A DNA stretch of 64,000 nucleotides from Oopsacas minuta (lineage: Eukaryota > Porifera > Hexactinellida > Lyssacinosida > Leucopsacidae), in assembly GCA_024704765.1 (NCBI GenBank), contig JAKMXF010000023.1, positions 24,883 through 88,882 on the forward strand. Direction: 5' to 3'. The notes beneath the pieces were generated by a model. It searched no databases. It was not told where the DNA came from and worked only from the letters and a program-made list of their open reading frames with translations. The first letter of the stretch is position 1. The number at the start of each line of letters is the position of its first letter. Of the stretch, positions 31,700 to 42,890 are shown in pieces. Both the position numbers and the translations under genes were made by a program.

Positions 31700-34600
31700 T
31701 CTATAATAAGTTAGCCTTTCTATCTGCAATGCATTATCAGAGGCCAGCAGAGTAGGAGTAGGAGCATAAAAGGTAGCTTGTTCAGGAATCTTACCAGGTT
31801 CATGAAATAAACTCTCCGTGTCAAGAGGTAATTTCTCGTCAGATTTAAGAGCATTAGCAAGTGCTGTATAGAATCCAGCAATCACACCGGCTCCACCACC
31901 TTGCTCTCCTTCAAATGTAACATTAAAGAATCCTGAGGGAGTAAAAGCGAGAGAATATATCTTGCTAAGACTATCCTTCAATAGTTCACTTCTATTAACC
32001 GTCAATTGCATAGAACTATAACCAGACATTGATTGCGTTATATTCATCCTTTCAATAAGATTATAGAAGCGAGCTTTCTTACCAACGAAACCAGCACGAG
32101 CTATCAGGAAGTTATCCGGTTCATTAGATGGGCCTGTACCTACGAATACGTCTACAAATGCTTTTATTACATTCTTCCATCTATTTATTAACTCCTGTGT
32201 ATTCAGTTGACATATAGAGAGGGATGGATTAGCTTGTAACTGTGTGTAGGATAACACATTAAGGTTGTTAGTTGGTTTATTAGGAGATGATATTACGTGT
32301 GTGGGAGTAGTAGGAACACTGAATAAAATTGTATTAGAAGCCTCAGGCTTGAGGAGGTGAGGTTTCTCTGCTAGCGGAATGTCTATTTTGAGAGGAATCT
32401 TAAAGTTAGGCTCTGCTATTTGTTGTTGTTTGTGTTTAGACACGATAAGAGAGGGCTGACGTAAGAAGAAGTTAGAATCAGTCTTTGGAGTATTAGACAC
32501 AGGAGTGGCAGTAGGAGTATGTAACGTAATATGAGTGCATTTTTCCCAATTACTAGCGAAGTATATGTGTGCATCTAATATGAATGCTACATGCTCATAG
32601 GATTGTATATCAATTACAGGCAACAAGTTACTAGATTCTCCAGTATGAAGACATAGCAGATAGTTAGTGTAATCACCGAATTTAGTTAGAGGTGTGTAAT
32701 TATTCGCATCTCTGGTGGATAGATTATTCAGATCACCGGGAGGTAGAGTATGTGTGTAACGAGAATCAAGTTTGAATCTCTTCCCCTGCTCTAACTGATT
32801 CTCAGCTAAATCCAGCAGTCTAGCTGCCCATTGGAATGCGGGCTCAACAAGTTCAGGTAGATTACTTAACATACGGGATTGTGTAGTTGCTGGTAAGCTC
32901 ACATTAGGAAGGTCTGTGTAGAGATCATTAGAATCAGAGTCATCAGGTAATGGAAGTAATAATTTGAGAGCTGCTTTCATGATCCGTGAGAATGTTCTGG
33001 CTAGGATTATACCTCCATTGAGGGTATTTAGGGGACTTTGGATCTGAGGTTGCTGGAACAATCCGGGAATATTCTGTGGTTGATAACCAGTAAGAGTATT
33101 CTCTAGTCCATCTACTAACCATGAGATACGAGATCCACCAGAATTATAGGGACGATTTGTTGTCTGTTGCATTACACCAACTGTTTGATTATATTCTTCT
33201 TCATCATTAGACTCCTCATATTCATCTCTTTCTGCTACATCAGTTGTTACTGCAGGTTGATAAGTTATATCTTCATCCTCATCGGCAGAATCTGAACCAG
33301 AGCTAGCTATATCAATGAAATCATCGGGTCCCCAATGGTCACTACGCTCTCTCTTTTCTTTTGTTCTAACCTCCAGCTTTTTAACAGCTAGTTCAGAGAA
33401 TGGGAGTTTTAACCCAGTCTGTGGGAGTGAAGGTAGTTCTAAAGAAGTAGTGGCTATCACCTGGACATGCTGATGATGAAATATTTGCCTTATTGTTGAA
33501 GATTGTGGTTGATTATTGATTTGAAATGCCTTCTGCTGTTGTTCAGTGAAATTGATAGTTTGATAATGTTTCAGATTTCCTGTAATGATAGGCCAGCACA
33601 ATCCCTGAGCAGCTATAAATAGCTCCTGCACTGATAAAGAATTGAAAGCTCGTAACACACTGAATACTCTATCTCTTATAGTACTCATATTAATTTGTGT
33701 ATTAGATGTAGAGGAGCCTTGTACATTATCTAACAGTTTGTCTGATACAATAGCTTTAGTGTATAGTCTTACTAAAGACTGTACAAACTTCTTAACAACA
33801 GTAATTACGTATTTGTCCTCTTCTTCAAGGGTTAGGCCTACTTTTGAGTTTGTAAACATCTGTAGAAGCAAATCAGGTTGTATCTGCTCTATCTTAGACA
33901 TTATGACCTGTAGTATTGTTTTCAATACAGAGCTAGTAGAGTTAAGGATTAGCGATAAAGTAAAAGAGTCTCTCTGTGAGAAACTGGAATCTTCAGGAGG
34001 TCTGGAATTCAAAATAGCTGTAGATAGTATAGTCCATGAATTGGCTAAAATGTACAGAATAGACTCAATCTCTACAGAAATCATATCAACATGTTCTGTA
34101 GCTACTTCACTGGCATCATTGTCAGTAGTAACTTGTGTAGTGAGATTGAATAGATTTTGAGGTTGCTGTAGAGACCTTAACATACCTATAGGTTGCATGC
34201 CTACAGGTTGCATACCTATAGGTTGCATGCCCATAGGTTGCATACCAAAGCCTTGAAATTGTTGCTGGACAATGCTCTGTTGGATTTTAGGCTCAGCCAA
34301 GGCGGTTTTTCCAAAAGTAAACTTGTAAGTTGTATCACTGATATGATGCATATCTTCTAGGTAAGCTACTAACAAACGATCACATAGAATAGATGATAGA
34401 ATATCCTCTTGACCCGCTTGTTGTTGTGGTGATAATACTTCAATCAATCTCTTCACAAGAGAAACACGTGATAACTCAGTCTGTATTTTATCATCTGGTC
34501 GTGTGGTGTAGGACTGCACCATATCAACATTCCAACTAGCATGGAATAATTCCTGACCATAATATTGCTGTACATTTATTACAAAGTTATATTGTGACAA

Positions 34601-36053
34601 GCGAAGACCAGATATTTGGTTAGATTGCAGATCGCAAATAGCGTCTCTCATCTCCCTGACATCAGAAAAGGCTACTAAGAATTCAATAGAATTACTTACT
34701 GAAGCGAAAGACGGATACTTATTATCTACCTCACATAGATATTTAAACTGGGAAATGGAATTCCGTAATGATGGTTGCGATAGGACAGTTTCCTTCGTTA
34801 TTGGGTTCTCCTCACGAATATTAGCCTCACATCTGTAAGCAGATGGGTACCGATTCTGTATATACGAAAGTAATGATCGGGGAGATATTTCTGTAGTTTG
34901 AAAACCTGAATTAGGCAGCTGTATCAATAACGTTTTCAGACCAAATTCACAATAAGGTAACGCTGAGTTGAATAGAAGAACTTGTATAGGAAGTAATTCA
35001 TCATCTCCTGACTGAGCTATAGCATCCTCGTACAGATGAGATTGCTGACGTAATGAAGCAGGATTACTTGGCATATTATCTATGTAATCTAGTAGCATAG
35101 TAGCTGATGCAAGATCTTGGTTCTTAAGAGCTAGCATGAATGGAGTGTAGCCTGATACATCTCTCTGACAAAGTAGATGATGTATGACGTCAGTTAGTGC
35201 TGGAAGAGATAAGAAGTAGTTGAGTATATTTGTTAAGGATGGTTGTAGAAAAGATTCCGTGTTTTCTGAGTACCTTTTCCAACGAATTTCTTCAAAACTG
35301 TTCGTAAAGTAAGATTTATCAAATTTTATGCAATCTGGTGTATCTTTTAGTTTTCCAGAAACCTTTTGTGATGTATTTCTGTAGAAATTCGAATGAATAC
35401 AAGTGTGTAGAATATTTTTGTTCCCGCAAGATTTTCCCAGGAAAAAAGTAGATTCTTCCAAAGTCAGATAATTTCTCTCAGATTGAGTTTCAGATAATTC
35501 CGGTGAAATTTTAGGTCTTTTAACCTGTTCATATTCCCCACTAGGAGGTGTTATAGACTTGTGTATATACTTTTCAGTTAGTTCCTTAACTAATTCTAAA
35601 TTATCATCCTCAATAGCTCTAATCATTGTCTTATCCTTACCCACACACAGTAGCACAATATACTCATCACTCTTGATGAGTAGTCTACTCATAGAGATAG
35701 ACTCAAATGCAGTGGGTACATGACAGAACGGAGGGACTAATCTGTAGAAGGATTGTATAGGTCTAATATAACCGTGAGAGTCCAGGAGAATCTGAGTATT
35801 AGAGCAAGACGATGCTACGAATTTAGCAGAGGGTAATTTGGTTGCTAGGAGACCAGATATGGCAGCTGGAATGCTCTCTTCATCACAAGTAGCATTGTTC
35901 CAATTTAATTTATTTTTAACTGATCCAGAAAATACTCTAGGAGTAGATTGCTTGTTATTGGAGAGAGCTGAATCGAGTAAGAATATTTTATTATCACACA
36001 ATCTCTCTAGCAGGAGGAAGGGGCCGTCTATGTGGCTAGTTAGAGAAATACAT
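31700..36053 (-). CDS. UBR5: UBR5-like E3 ligase, exon 3 (propeller end, middle region, HECT start)
   Basis: A single 4,354-bp exon coding residues about 506-1956. It begins after TCTTTTAG (then ATGTATTTC), phase matched to exon 2. Recognised UBR5 landmarks in order: KDKTMIRAIEDDNLELVKEL, GNKNILHTCIHSNF, VSGYTPFMLALKNQDLASA, a middle region with the helix FSVLRAFNSLSVQELFIAAQ, acidic runs, LPVIDIQSYEHVAFILDA, IDIPLAEKPHLLKP, and the HECT start VTFEGEQGGGAGVIAGFYTA. The human UBR-box Cys cluster and the MLLE domain are missing from the corresponding places although the exon is continuous there. A (GMQPx)n repeat lies at 34187-34245. Members ubiquitinate N-degron and other substrates in nucleus and cytoplasm. 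Confidence 0.93.
34187..34245 (-). repeat. 15-bp coding repeat (GMQPM/I/V) in UBR5
   Basis: Four tandem units of 15 bp (CTATAGGTTGCATGC-like on the plus strand) encode GMQPM, GMQPI, GMQPV and GMQPI. An in-frame minisatellite in a disordered linker. Confidence 0.85.
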
Positions 36054-36346
36054 CTAAAAGAAAATATATAATTAGAGCTGAATAAAATATTTGAAGAATA
36101 AATTCTGAGACTGTAGGATTACGATGTGCGTGGTTTTACCTTTCGTCATATCAGTGATGGTAAAATGGGACGTATTTCCCTTATTAATAATGTTTCTAAA
36201 TGAATGTATATTATTTGATTTGTTTGTTTGATTATTATAATTTACATCAAAAGGAGTATTTGTTTGATAATTTCGTACGAATATTCGCATATTCTGCGAT
36301 ATTCGTTTGAACTGGCTATCCCTAAATAATTGAACACAACACTAAC

Positions 36347-36558
36347 CTGAATCCTGTAATAACTCCAGATCCTACTAGTCTCTCTTCAGGATCTAACAAG
36401 CATGTAGGTAGTATCTGTACTAGGCCCTGAGGAGTGTTAACAGACTCTTTATCCTCTAAACTGATATCAACTCTATCTTTGCTTCTATTTACTACTTGTA
36501 GCTTGTCAAGAGGGAATACTTTAATACATCCTGAGGCAAATTCACTTGACTCTGTATT
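36347..36558 (-). CDS. UBR5: UBR5-like E3 ligase, exon 2
   Basis: A 212-bp exon between a TTATTCTAG acceptor and a GATTCAG/GTTAGT donor. It codes NTESSEFASGCIKVFPLDKL, then QVVNRSKDRVDISLEDKE and ends ...GSGVITGF with a split Arg codon. CIKVFPLDKLQVV corresponds to CRLLRIDELQVV of human UBR5, in the RCC1-like propeller region. Phases on both sides agree with exons 1 and 3. It is short, and the longest open frame over it is a different one, so it is easily missed. Confidence 0.9.
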
Positions 36559-37647
36559 CTAGAATAATTCGATAAACTATATATATTAATACAATGCCTA
36601 GAGCCTCTGACTGGAGCGGAGAGGCCCGAAAATAAGCACATAGTACCCAAATATTGTGATATCTGATTATTCAATGAAATATAGATTTGTGGAGGCTCCT
36701 TGGGGCGTAGGGCCAGGCCGAATGGCCCTCCTGACCCCCTCTCAGAGGACCTGGTAAAACTCATAAATGACATAATGAAGTCCGTATTTGGATTTTCACA
36801 CTTTTGAGATGTCATATGCTTGTTTTGAAAATGCAGTAAATAATACACAAAAACTTCCACTTGGTTTTATACTTTAAAGAGGAATAAATAAATTACTGGG
36901 TTCATCTAATGTTATGCAAGTACAGTGAATCTCACATGGAGGATTATTGTGATGACTATAGCAGTAGATTATTACAGGGAGAGTTTTGAGTTTGCAAAAA
37001 TTTTCCAAAATTTCATCTCAACAGGAAACTTTATATTCCTTCAATACTGTGTCAGTCCTTTCCAAACAGGCTGGAACTAAGTATGCCTTCGGGTGATGTA
37101 ATTATCATTTTTGAGTCTATTTCACTCATTTTAGGTTAAAATATAAATGTCATTACGTACAGGGTTTTAGATAACCAAGATCAACACCTGTGCCCAAAAT
37201 CTCACACAGGAACAGGTGAATATGCAAGGATACTTCCTAGACCCCCGTACCTAATTTTGAAATGATATACAGCCCCGTGCTAGTAATCTATATGATTAAA
37301 TCTCAATTTGTGTGTGCATGCGTCTGTCACGCTCCCATATAGAAAGCAGACAGGTTTAGTCCATAAATTCCAGAACCAAATATTATACAACATTATACTG
37401 GCGTAATGGAGTATGCTGAGCCCGTAAATGGTATTGTAAACAACATATTGTGAATATTTGGTTACTTTTGGGGATATAATTAAGCAGATTTTAAGATTGT
37501 GGTAGTATCATGTTTGCTACGGTTAAGATTATGAGTTTATGCATTCGAGGGCTGTAGTATTAATACCGTGTAGCGTGAGCAAGCGAAGCGCGTAGTATAA
37601 TATAATATCATATAGCAGGGCAGCATACGTATATGTCATGTTATTAC
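36559..37647 (-). other. UBR5 intron 1 with Helitron
   Basis: GT-AG intron (GTAATA donor). It contains the Helitron-like element at 37287-37595. The piece 36580-36740 has GC-rich inverted AGCCTC/GAGGC(C/T) words and may be another small repeat. Confidence 0.7.
37287..37595 (+). mobile_element. non-autonomous Helitron-like element, 309 bp
   Basis: 5' TCTATATGATTAAATCTCAA and 3' GTAGCGTGAGCAAGCGAAGCGCGTAG then T. It is homologous to 6796-7135 over its first half and middle (CACGCTCCCATATAGAAAG, TGTAAACAACAT). Inserted in UBR5 intron 1. Confidence 0.65.
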
Positions 37648-38949
37648 CTGTGCAGTGTTGATGACTGCTAAACCATTATCCACAGCAATAACACGACCCA
37701 GAACCACATGATCTTCTAAACTAACAGTTTTACTCAATTCCCATCTAACCTCTTTCCCTTCACCACTCAGTAGCTTAACTTGTATGTAATCAGAGTTTGT
37801 ATCTAAGGTTACCATTGTAGCAAGGATAGGATGGTAGGGTGTAGTTAGGTTAAGTAGTAGACATCCTGGGGTACAAGGTGAGGAGCTATTTAGAGACACA
37901 AATGAATTTACACTGATTGGTTCAGAGCTTTGTGATCTAGAGGATGACTTCTGTTTCTTATCAGTAGGCAGTAGACCCCACCAGAATACACGTCCCGATT
38001 TAGAGAGCAGATAGGAGGCTGTCTCTGAGACAGAGAGAGATATAATCGTGTCGCCTGATGGGAGTCTAACAGAGAGGAGAGGATGAGATAGAGTAGTTAT
38101 CAGATTACTACCGGATGTATTATCTGTATAACGTGTTATACTAGTGTCATAGAATGTAGCTACCTTCCCTGATAGAGTAGCAATAGAGACACGGAGTCTA
38201 GCAGCTGACAGACATATTATCTCTTCCCCTGTCAGCTGGAGATCAGCTGATTTAGGGTGAAGTGATACTTCTGTCTCTTCTAGTGACCAGCTATACAACT
38301 GTCCTTTGCTAACCAATATTATCTCTGACGTCACTATAGCCATACAAGTGAATACTTGATCGATTGGAGTCCATTCAACTTCTGAAAATAGTAACATATC
38401 ATTCAGCCTCAGTCCGTTAATATCTCTTAGATTAGAATCACTAGTCTCTACTGGCATAACTGGGTTTATACTCTCAGTAGTCAGTATAGGGGGAGCCAAT
38501 TGATTAGATATATTCTGTGGATTAATGGTTGGTAGTAAATGTGGGTGGAAGACAGATGTTTGTATTGGTGGAGGGAACTGAATAGCAGTAGTCTCTACTT
38601 GTTGTGAAGTAACATCTGTTTGTGGGTGTAGAGAGGAAGAGGAAGGAAATTCGTTAGTTACTTCCAACTTTATACGACCTGCTCGTCCTTGCTTGGTTAG
38701 GAGAGCAATACAGTTAGAACTAATCATACATTGTTGTAACTCACTAGCAGATACAGTATTATTATCAGAGTTATCCTCCGATATAGAAATAGCGGGAGGA
38801 GAGGGAGATGAGATAGGGATGGAGAGTTGTGATGGATTATTCTCTGTTAGAGATAGTACTAGTCTGTTTTGGAAGGCTACTAAGCTCTCTCCTGACTGGA
38901 CTGGTAGTAAGTGAAGAAATGGAGAAGTAGAATTGTATACATTCGACAT
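37648..38949 (-). CDS. UBR5: UBR5-like E3 ligase, exon 1 (N-terminus, propeller)
   Basis: 434 codons from ATG at 38949, ending ACAG/GTAATA in phase 0. With exons 2-4 it gives a protein of about 2,222 residues (human 2,799). The start corresponds to the small N-terminal strand of UBR5 (CMISSNCIALLTKQGRAGRI aligns with CVVGPNHAAFLLEDGRVCRI). The next recognised block is the RCC1-like propeller: FTCMAIVTSEIILVSKGQLY, EEIICLSAARLRVSIATLSG, VATFYDT and a YLLSKSGRVFWWGLLP strand. Between these blocks, where human UBR5 has its UBA domain, there is a Pro/Ser-rich linker without a UBA-like helix set. Upstream, 38950-39600 shows no gene. Confidence 0.92.
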
Positions 38950-39600
38950 TATAATGAAGCTAACAATAATTTGGGATTTGTAATTTAGAAAGGAACGAAC
39001 ACGTGTACAAGAAGAAAGTTTAATTAAATGTTTCCTGCTCGGGCGCTCATTTAGCCTTAGAAATCACCGAATATTGTAGAATGACGCAGGCGAGACACAC
39101 CGGTCTGGCTAATTTCCTGTAAAATATCCATAGGATTATTATAATTGTGAGTATCAAGTTCTGCTATACCTATTTTGAATTACTTGTAACATTAGAGTAA
39201 AAATAAATAGACCAGTTGGTATTTAATCACTAGGTGTTTACGTATAGAAATGTGCCCCAATGTCCTACACATGACCAGTAATATTATCGGAGGTACGACT
39301 CTGCCGGACCACGAGCCCGTAACTACACTATTAGCCACTGAAAGATATCTCAGTATCACATTCAATTACTATCTGGAAATTTGTGAGTACATATTAATCA
39401 TATGATATATTGAAAATAAAATATATGATTATACGTAACACTAAACACAATTATTACAAGAGAAGATATAGTTCTGTTCTAAAAGAGTAAATAACAAATA
39501 TTATGAAAATATACATTTATAACGCTGGTAACAATTCCATTTTAATTTGAAGAGTTATGCTGTCTTTTTTACAATATTTAGCTTCTAATATTTCAGTTTT

Positions 39601-41250
39601 TTAAATGAATAAAATTCCCATATCGCTATCATTTCTCAGCTCAGTAGGTCTCTCGAAGCTACTAGGATATTTCTTTAAATATTCCTTAGTTACTTTCAGA
39701 TTGTGTTTATAATTATTATTACTGTTAATGCGATTAAGTAGAATTAACGTACATTTGTATCTGATAGGCCAGTGTAGTTTATAATCATAAGCGCCTTTCA
39801 TAATAAAAATGGAAACATATACTGTATTTTCATTCCACCGATTCCATTGAATTTTCCCCTGACACTTGTATAAACCTACATAGAATGGATCACTGTAAAT
39901 ATCCTCTTGGTTTTCTATCTTCTGTTCAACACCTTTAATCTTCCATTCCAATTGTCCTGGAGGTAGAGATAGAGGTGCATAAGAATAGAGTATTTCCTTA
40001 ATTGATTTCAGTTCTGAATCCTTTTTAGTATTATCTTGCTTTTGTTTCTGATTGAATCTAATTACCAGCAGTATAGCTATACTCATGATAACTAGTGCAA
40101 AAAATATCCATATAGTCCTGCTTCTAGTAGTATCAATTCCATTCAAAGAGCTTGTTGTTCCAAATTCCTTCTTATCCATTTGGTTACTCAGCTGTTCGTT
40201 GCCAGTTCTCAGCTGATTGTTCACGCACTAATTTCTGGTGACTTATCGTATTCTGAGTTATATGTGTTCCAGGTCTTTTATCAGTATTCCAATTGTGTCA
40301 CAAACAACTTCCTTGTAAGGATATGAATAGACTGTTTATGCGTTTGTATAGACTGTATGACTGACTGTATAGACTGTTCGAGTGTCTGTACAGATAGTTC
40401 GTTCTGGTGTATCCTGTCTCTCTCCATAAGTAGGAGAGGGATTAGAATAGCCATACCCGTGATAACTAATGCTAACAAAATCCATATACTCCTGTTAGTA
40501 TTCGTATTACTCCTAAGCAAATTGGTTTGTATGTTTCTTGTTTCAAATTCGTTCTTATTCATTTTGTCACTCAGCTGTTTGTTCTCAGTTCTCAGCTGTT
40601 CGTTACCAATTCTCAGCTGATTCAATTCATGTACCAATAATTCCTGGTGACTAATCATATTCTGAGTTATATGTGTGTTCAGGTCCTTTCTTGCTATTTC
40701 AATTGTCTCACAACCTACTTCCTTATAAGGACATGTAACAACACCATCTGGATTGTCCAGACAAATTCTAGCGTGTTCGTTTGTTCTGTTAGCTTGTACT
40801 TCTTTTCTACAGTACTCGCACCTTTGATTACGGAAGGGACACTTTTTCTGGTGGTCCAATGTGTCACATTTTTGTAACACTTCTCCACATCCTTTCTGAC
40901 ATTCTATTTTCACTTTAACACAACCACTTATGTGTTCCACAATATTATCCAGCTTTCCTAACCAATCACAACCTCGTATTGATAGAGGACATCTGCATTT
41001 CAGTTCCCTTACAAACCCGTCTACTCTCCCATCAACTTCCCCGCCTTTACCCTATGTACAATTTGTACAGAATGTCTTGCCTTCAGACATTTGTGGTTTA
41101 ATGCTAATTCCATCACATTTTGAGCATATTAATAATTTCTCAATATTCTCAGGGACCTGTTCCTTGAGTAGGTCTGTTCGATACCCCTCATACTCACGTA
41201 GATGAGAGCAGTTATAGAGTCTGGTGTTACAGGTTCTCTCTCTGCCATGT
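39601..41250 (-). pseudogene. TRAF-like gene, left copy, frameshifted, keeps MATH half
   Basis: Inverted duplicate of 46439-48453. From 41250 (ATGGCAGAG) a 13-bp deletion relative to the right copy shifts the frame near the start. A UAG at 41052-41054 lies between the half-RING (CSKC...CTNC) and the zinc-finger part. 40281-40940 is open (219 codons): CQKGCGEVLQKCDTLDHQKK, CPFRNQRCEYCRKE, CPYKEVGCET, a coiled coil, and a membrane helix IWILLALVITGMAILIPLLL. Three small deletions near 40225-40300 break the frame. 39601-40224 is open again: membrane helix, then a MATH domain (LEWKIKGVEQKI, YSDPFYVGLYKCQGKIQW, FERPTELR) that ends early. Probably non-functional as read, unless assembly errors cause the indels. 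Confidence 0.75.
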
Positions 41251-42090
41251 ACCCACTTGTTTACTTGTTAGTTAGTTATTACTTATCAGATAATTCAGTT
41301 CTTATGAGCATACGTTATAGTGTATCTGATATTTGAGAAGTTTATTAATAGAATAACTGTGCAGTAATTCAATAGCTATTACATAGGAGAGTAATTTCAA
41401 TAGTCTTATGAATTTATGACAGCTTGTGTACATGAAATGCTCAGCAAAGGTGTGATATATGATTAAACTCATGAAAAACATAATTATGTGTATATTCCTA
41501 GCATGCATTCTCCACCTATCAAACGGTGTTATAATATAAGTACAGTAATCATAATATACGATTGTCTACTGAAACTTCAAAATGTCCTATTTGAGATAGT
41601 TCAACTCGTCAGCTGCATTTTCGCTTTTATGAGCTAATCAATTAGAATTATAGTTTTTCGAGTTATTTACTAAATCGTATCACACAATGACAAAATCTAA
41701 ACAAATCATAAATTCATAAGTAACTATTGAAATGAATATCCGTATAATGAGTGTTGGATGCTCTTTAGGAACGGGAGGAGACCTGTTATACCCATTTCTA
41801 TAATAGTAGTAGTAAACACAACTTCCCTAGCACGAACTAATGGAGGGCATTTGATTAGGAACTATCCCCCAAGCATGAAGATAGGGATTCATATACTATA
41901 CTTATGGATTAGATCTCTGAACACGACACCTCTGGTTCTATCAACAAATATGTAACACCTGTATAGTGTATATAATTACTTGTATATATGAAGAAATATT
42001 ATATATCAAAGAATATCCTTACTGTTGTTTATTTTCTTATTCATACCGTAGAACAATCCCATATATTATTATGTACTCACTTCTTCCTTA
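41251..42090. repeat. block B of the inverted duplication (left)
   Basis: Inverse of 45596-46438 with few differences. The same short frames occur in mirror image in both arms (41758-41955 and 45732-45929; 41302-41508 and 46179-46385), which shows near identity but does not prove coding. It probably holds the promoter of the TRAF-like copy. Confidence 0.85.
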
Positions 42091-42770
42091 ATATCAAGTG
42101 ATCTGAGGATATAATACATTTGTAATTTTAACGTTACTGAGATATATTAGGTAATATGGATGACACATGTTTTGTCAATATCCATTTATTACTCCATAGT
42201 CACTAAAGTTATTATCAAATCACCCCAACCAATATGCACTACATACCAAACTTCTCATACCCTTGTAATATATTTTCTTACGATATTATTGTGTCATCTT
42301 TGATAATAACCAAAATATGAGTAAATTCACAATAGAGTCACACGGGTTAGAGCTATCGTATCAAATTGTATTACAAGGGAATGGGAAGTTTGGTATTTAG
42401 TGCAGATTGGCTGGAGTGATTTGATAATAACTCTAGTGACTATCGAGTAATAAATGGATTGAACAAATATGTGTCATTCATGGTATCCAACATAACTAAG
42501 TGCCGTGACAACTTTATCATTACAAAATTTCTATATTTAGTATGAAACATCTATAAATTACCTGCTGTTAATTTTGGAATCGGAGTCACAATAGTTTTCG
42601 ATTAACACAGCTTGAAATGGCAAATGTTTGACAACATTTTCCCTATTTGGAAATCCGATGACGTCATTTCGGGCTGACATAAGTTTGATGATATAGCTAG
42701 TATCAATTATTAACTTTCAATAATACATGAGCCAAGGGCTCGTCGCTTCGCGATTAACTCGGTACATTGC
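42091..42770. repeat. block A of the inverted duplication (left), with MITE
   Basis: Inverse of 48444-49139. In this arm A lies upstream of B relative to the TRAF gene; in the right arm A lies downstream of TRAF. 42147-42490 is a MITE with terminal inverted repeats of about 125 bp (both ends contain ATTATCAAATCAC and CTTGTAATA words). The outer end carries the Helitron-type tail GAGTTAATCGCGAAGCGACGAGC. Confidence 0.85.
42147..42490. mobile_element. long-TIR MITE (copy 1)
   Basis: The left arm TATGGATGACACATGTTTTG... and the inverted right arm ...CATGAATGACACATATTTG match with few differences over about 125 bp, through CCATTTATTACT, GTTATTATCAAATCAC, ACCAAACTTC and CCCTTGTAATA. The middle is short and AT-rich. 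Copy 2 is in the right arm at about 48722-49065. Confidence 0.8.
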
Positions 42771-42890
42771 ACCTCGAGATATCCATTATTCTTCAAATTG
42801 ACGGCCCTTTTGAGTATTATAATATATATATTTAGAACAATGTAATTCACTAATATACGTATATGGCATATATTATTGAATAATTGTCTC
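42725..42890 (-). mobile_element. Helitron-like tail, second copy
   Basis: The inverse of 4355-4498: TATATGCCATATACGTA, GAATTACATTGTTCTAAATA, CAATTTGAAGAATAATGG, ATCTCGAGG, GAGTTAATCGCGAAGCGACG. It overlaps the last codons of the NHL-like frame. Confidence 0.6.

Noticed and set aside
32000-34160. Plus-strand frames inside UBR5 exon 3 (for example 33642-34160)
   Set aside because: They are shadows of the minus-strand UBR5 coding sequence and match no family.
40357-41205. Plus-strand frames opposite the left TRAF copy
   Set aside because: Mirror frames of TRAF coding DNA; equivalent shadows appear opposite the right copy.
41302-41955. Small proteins in block B (mirror frames at 41302-41508/46179-46385 and 41758-41955/45732-45929)
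   Set aside because: Conservation between arms reflects recent duplication of the DNA, not selection on protein; no domain or signal is seen.
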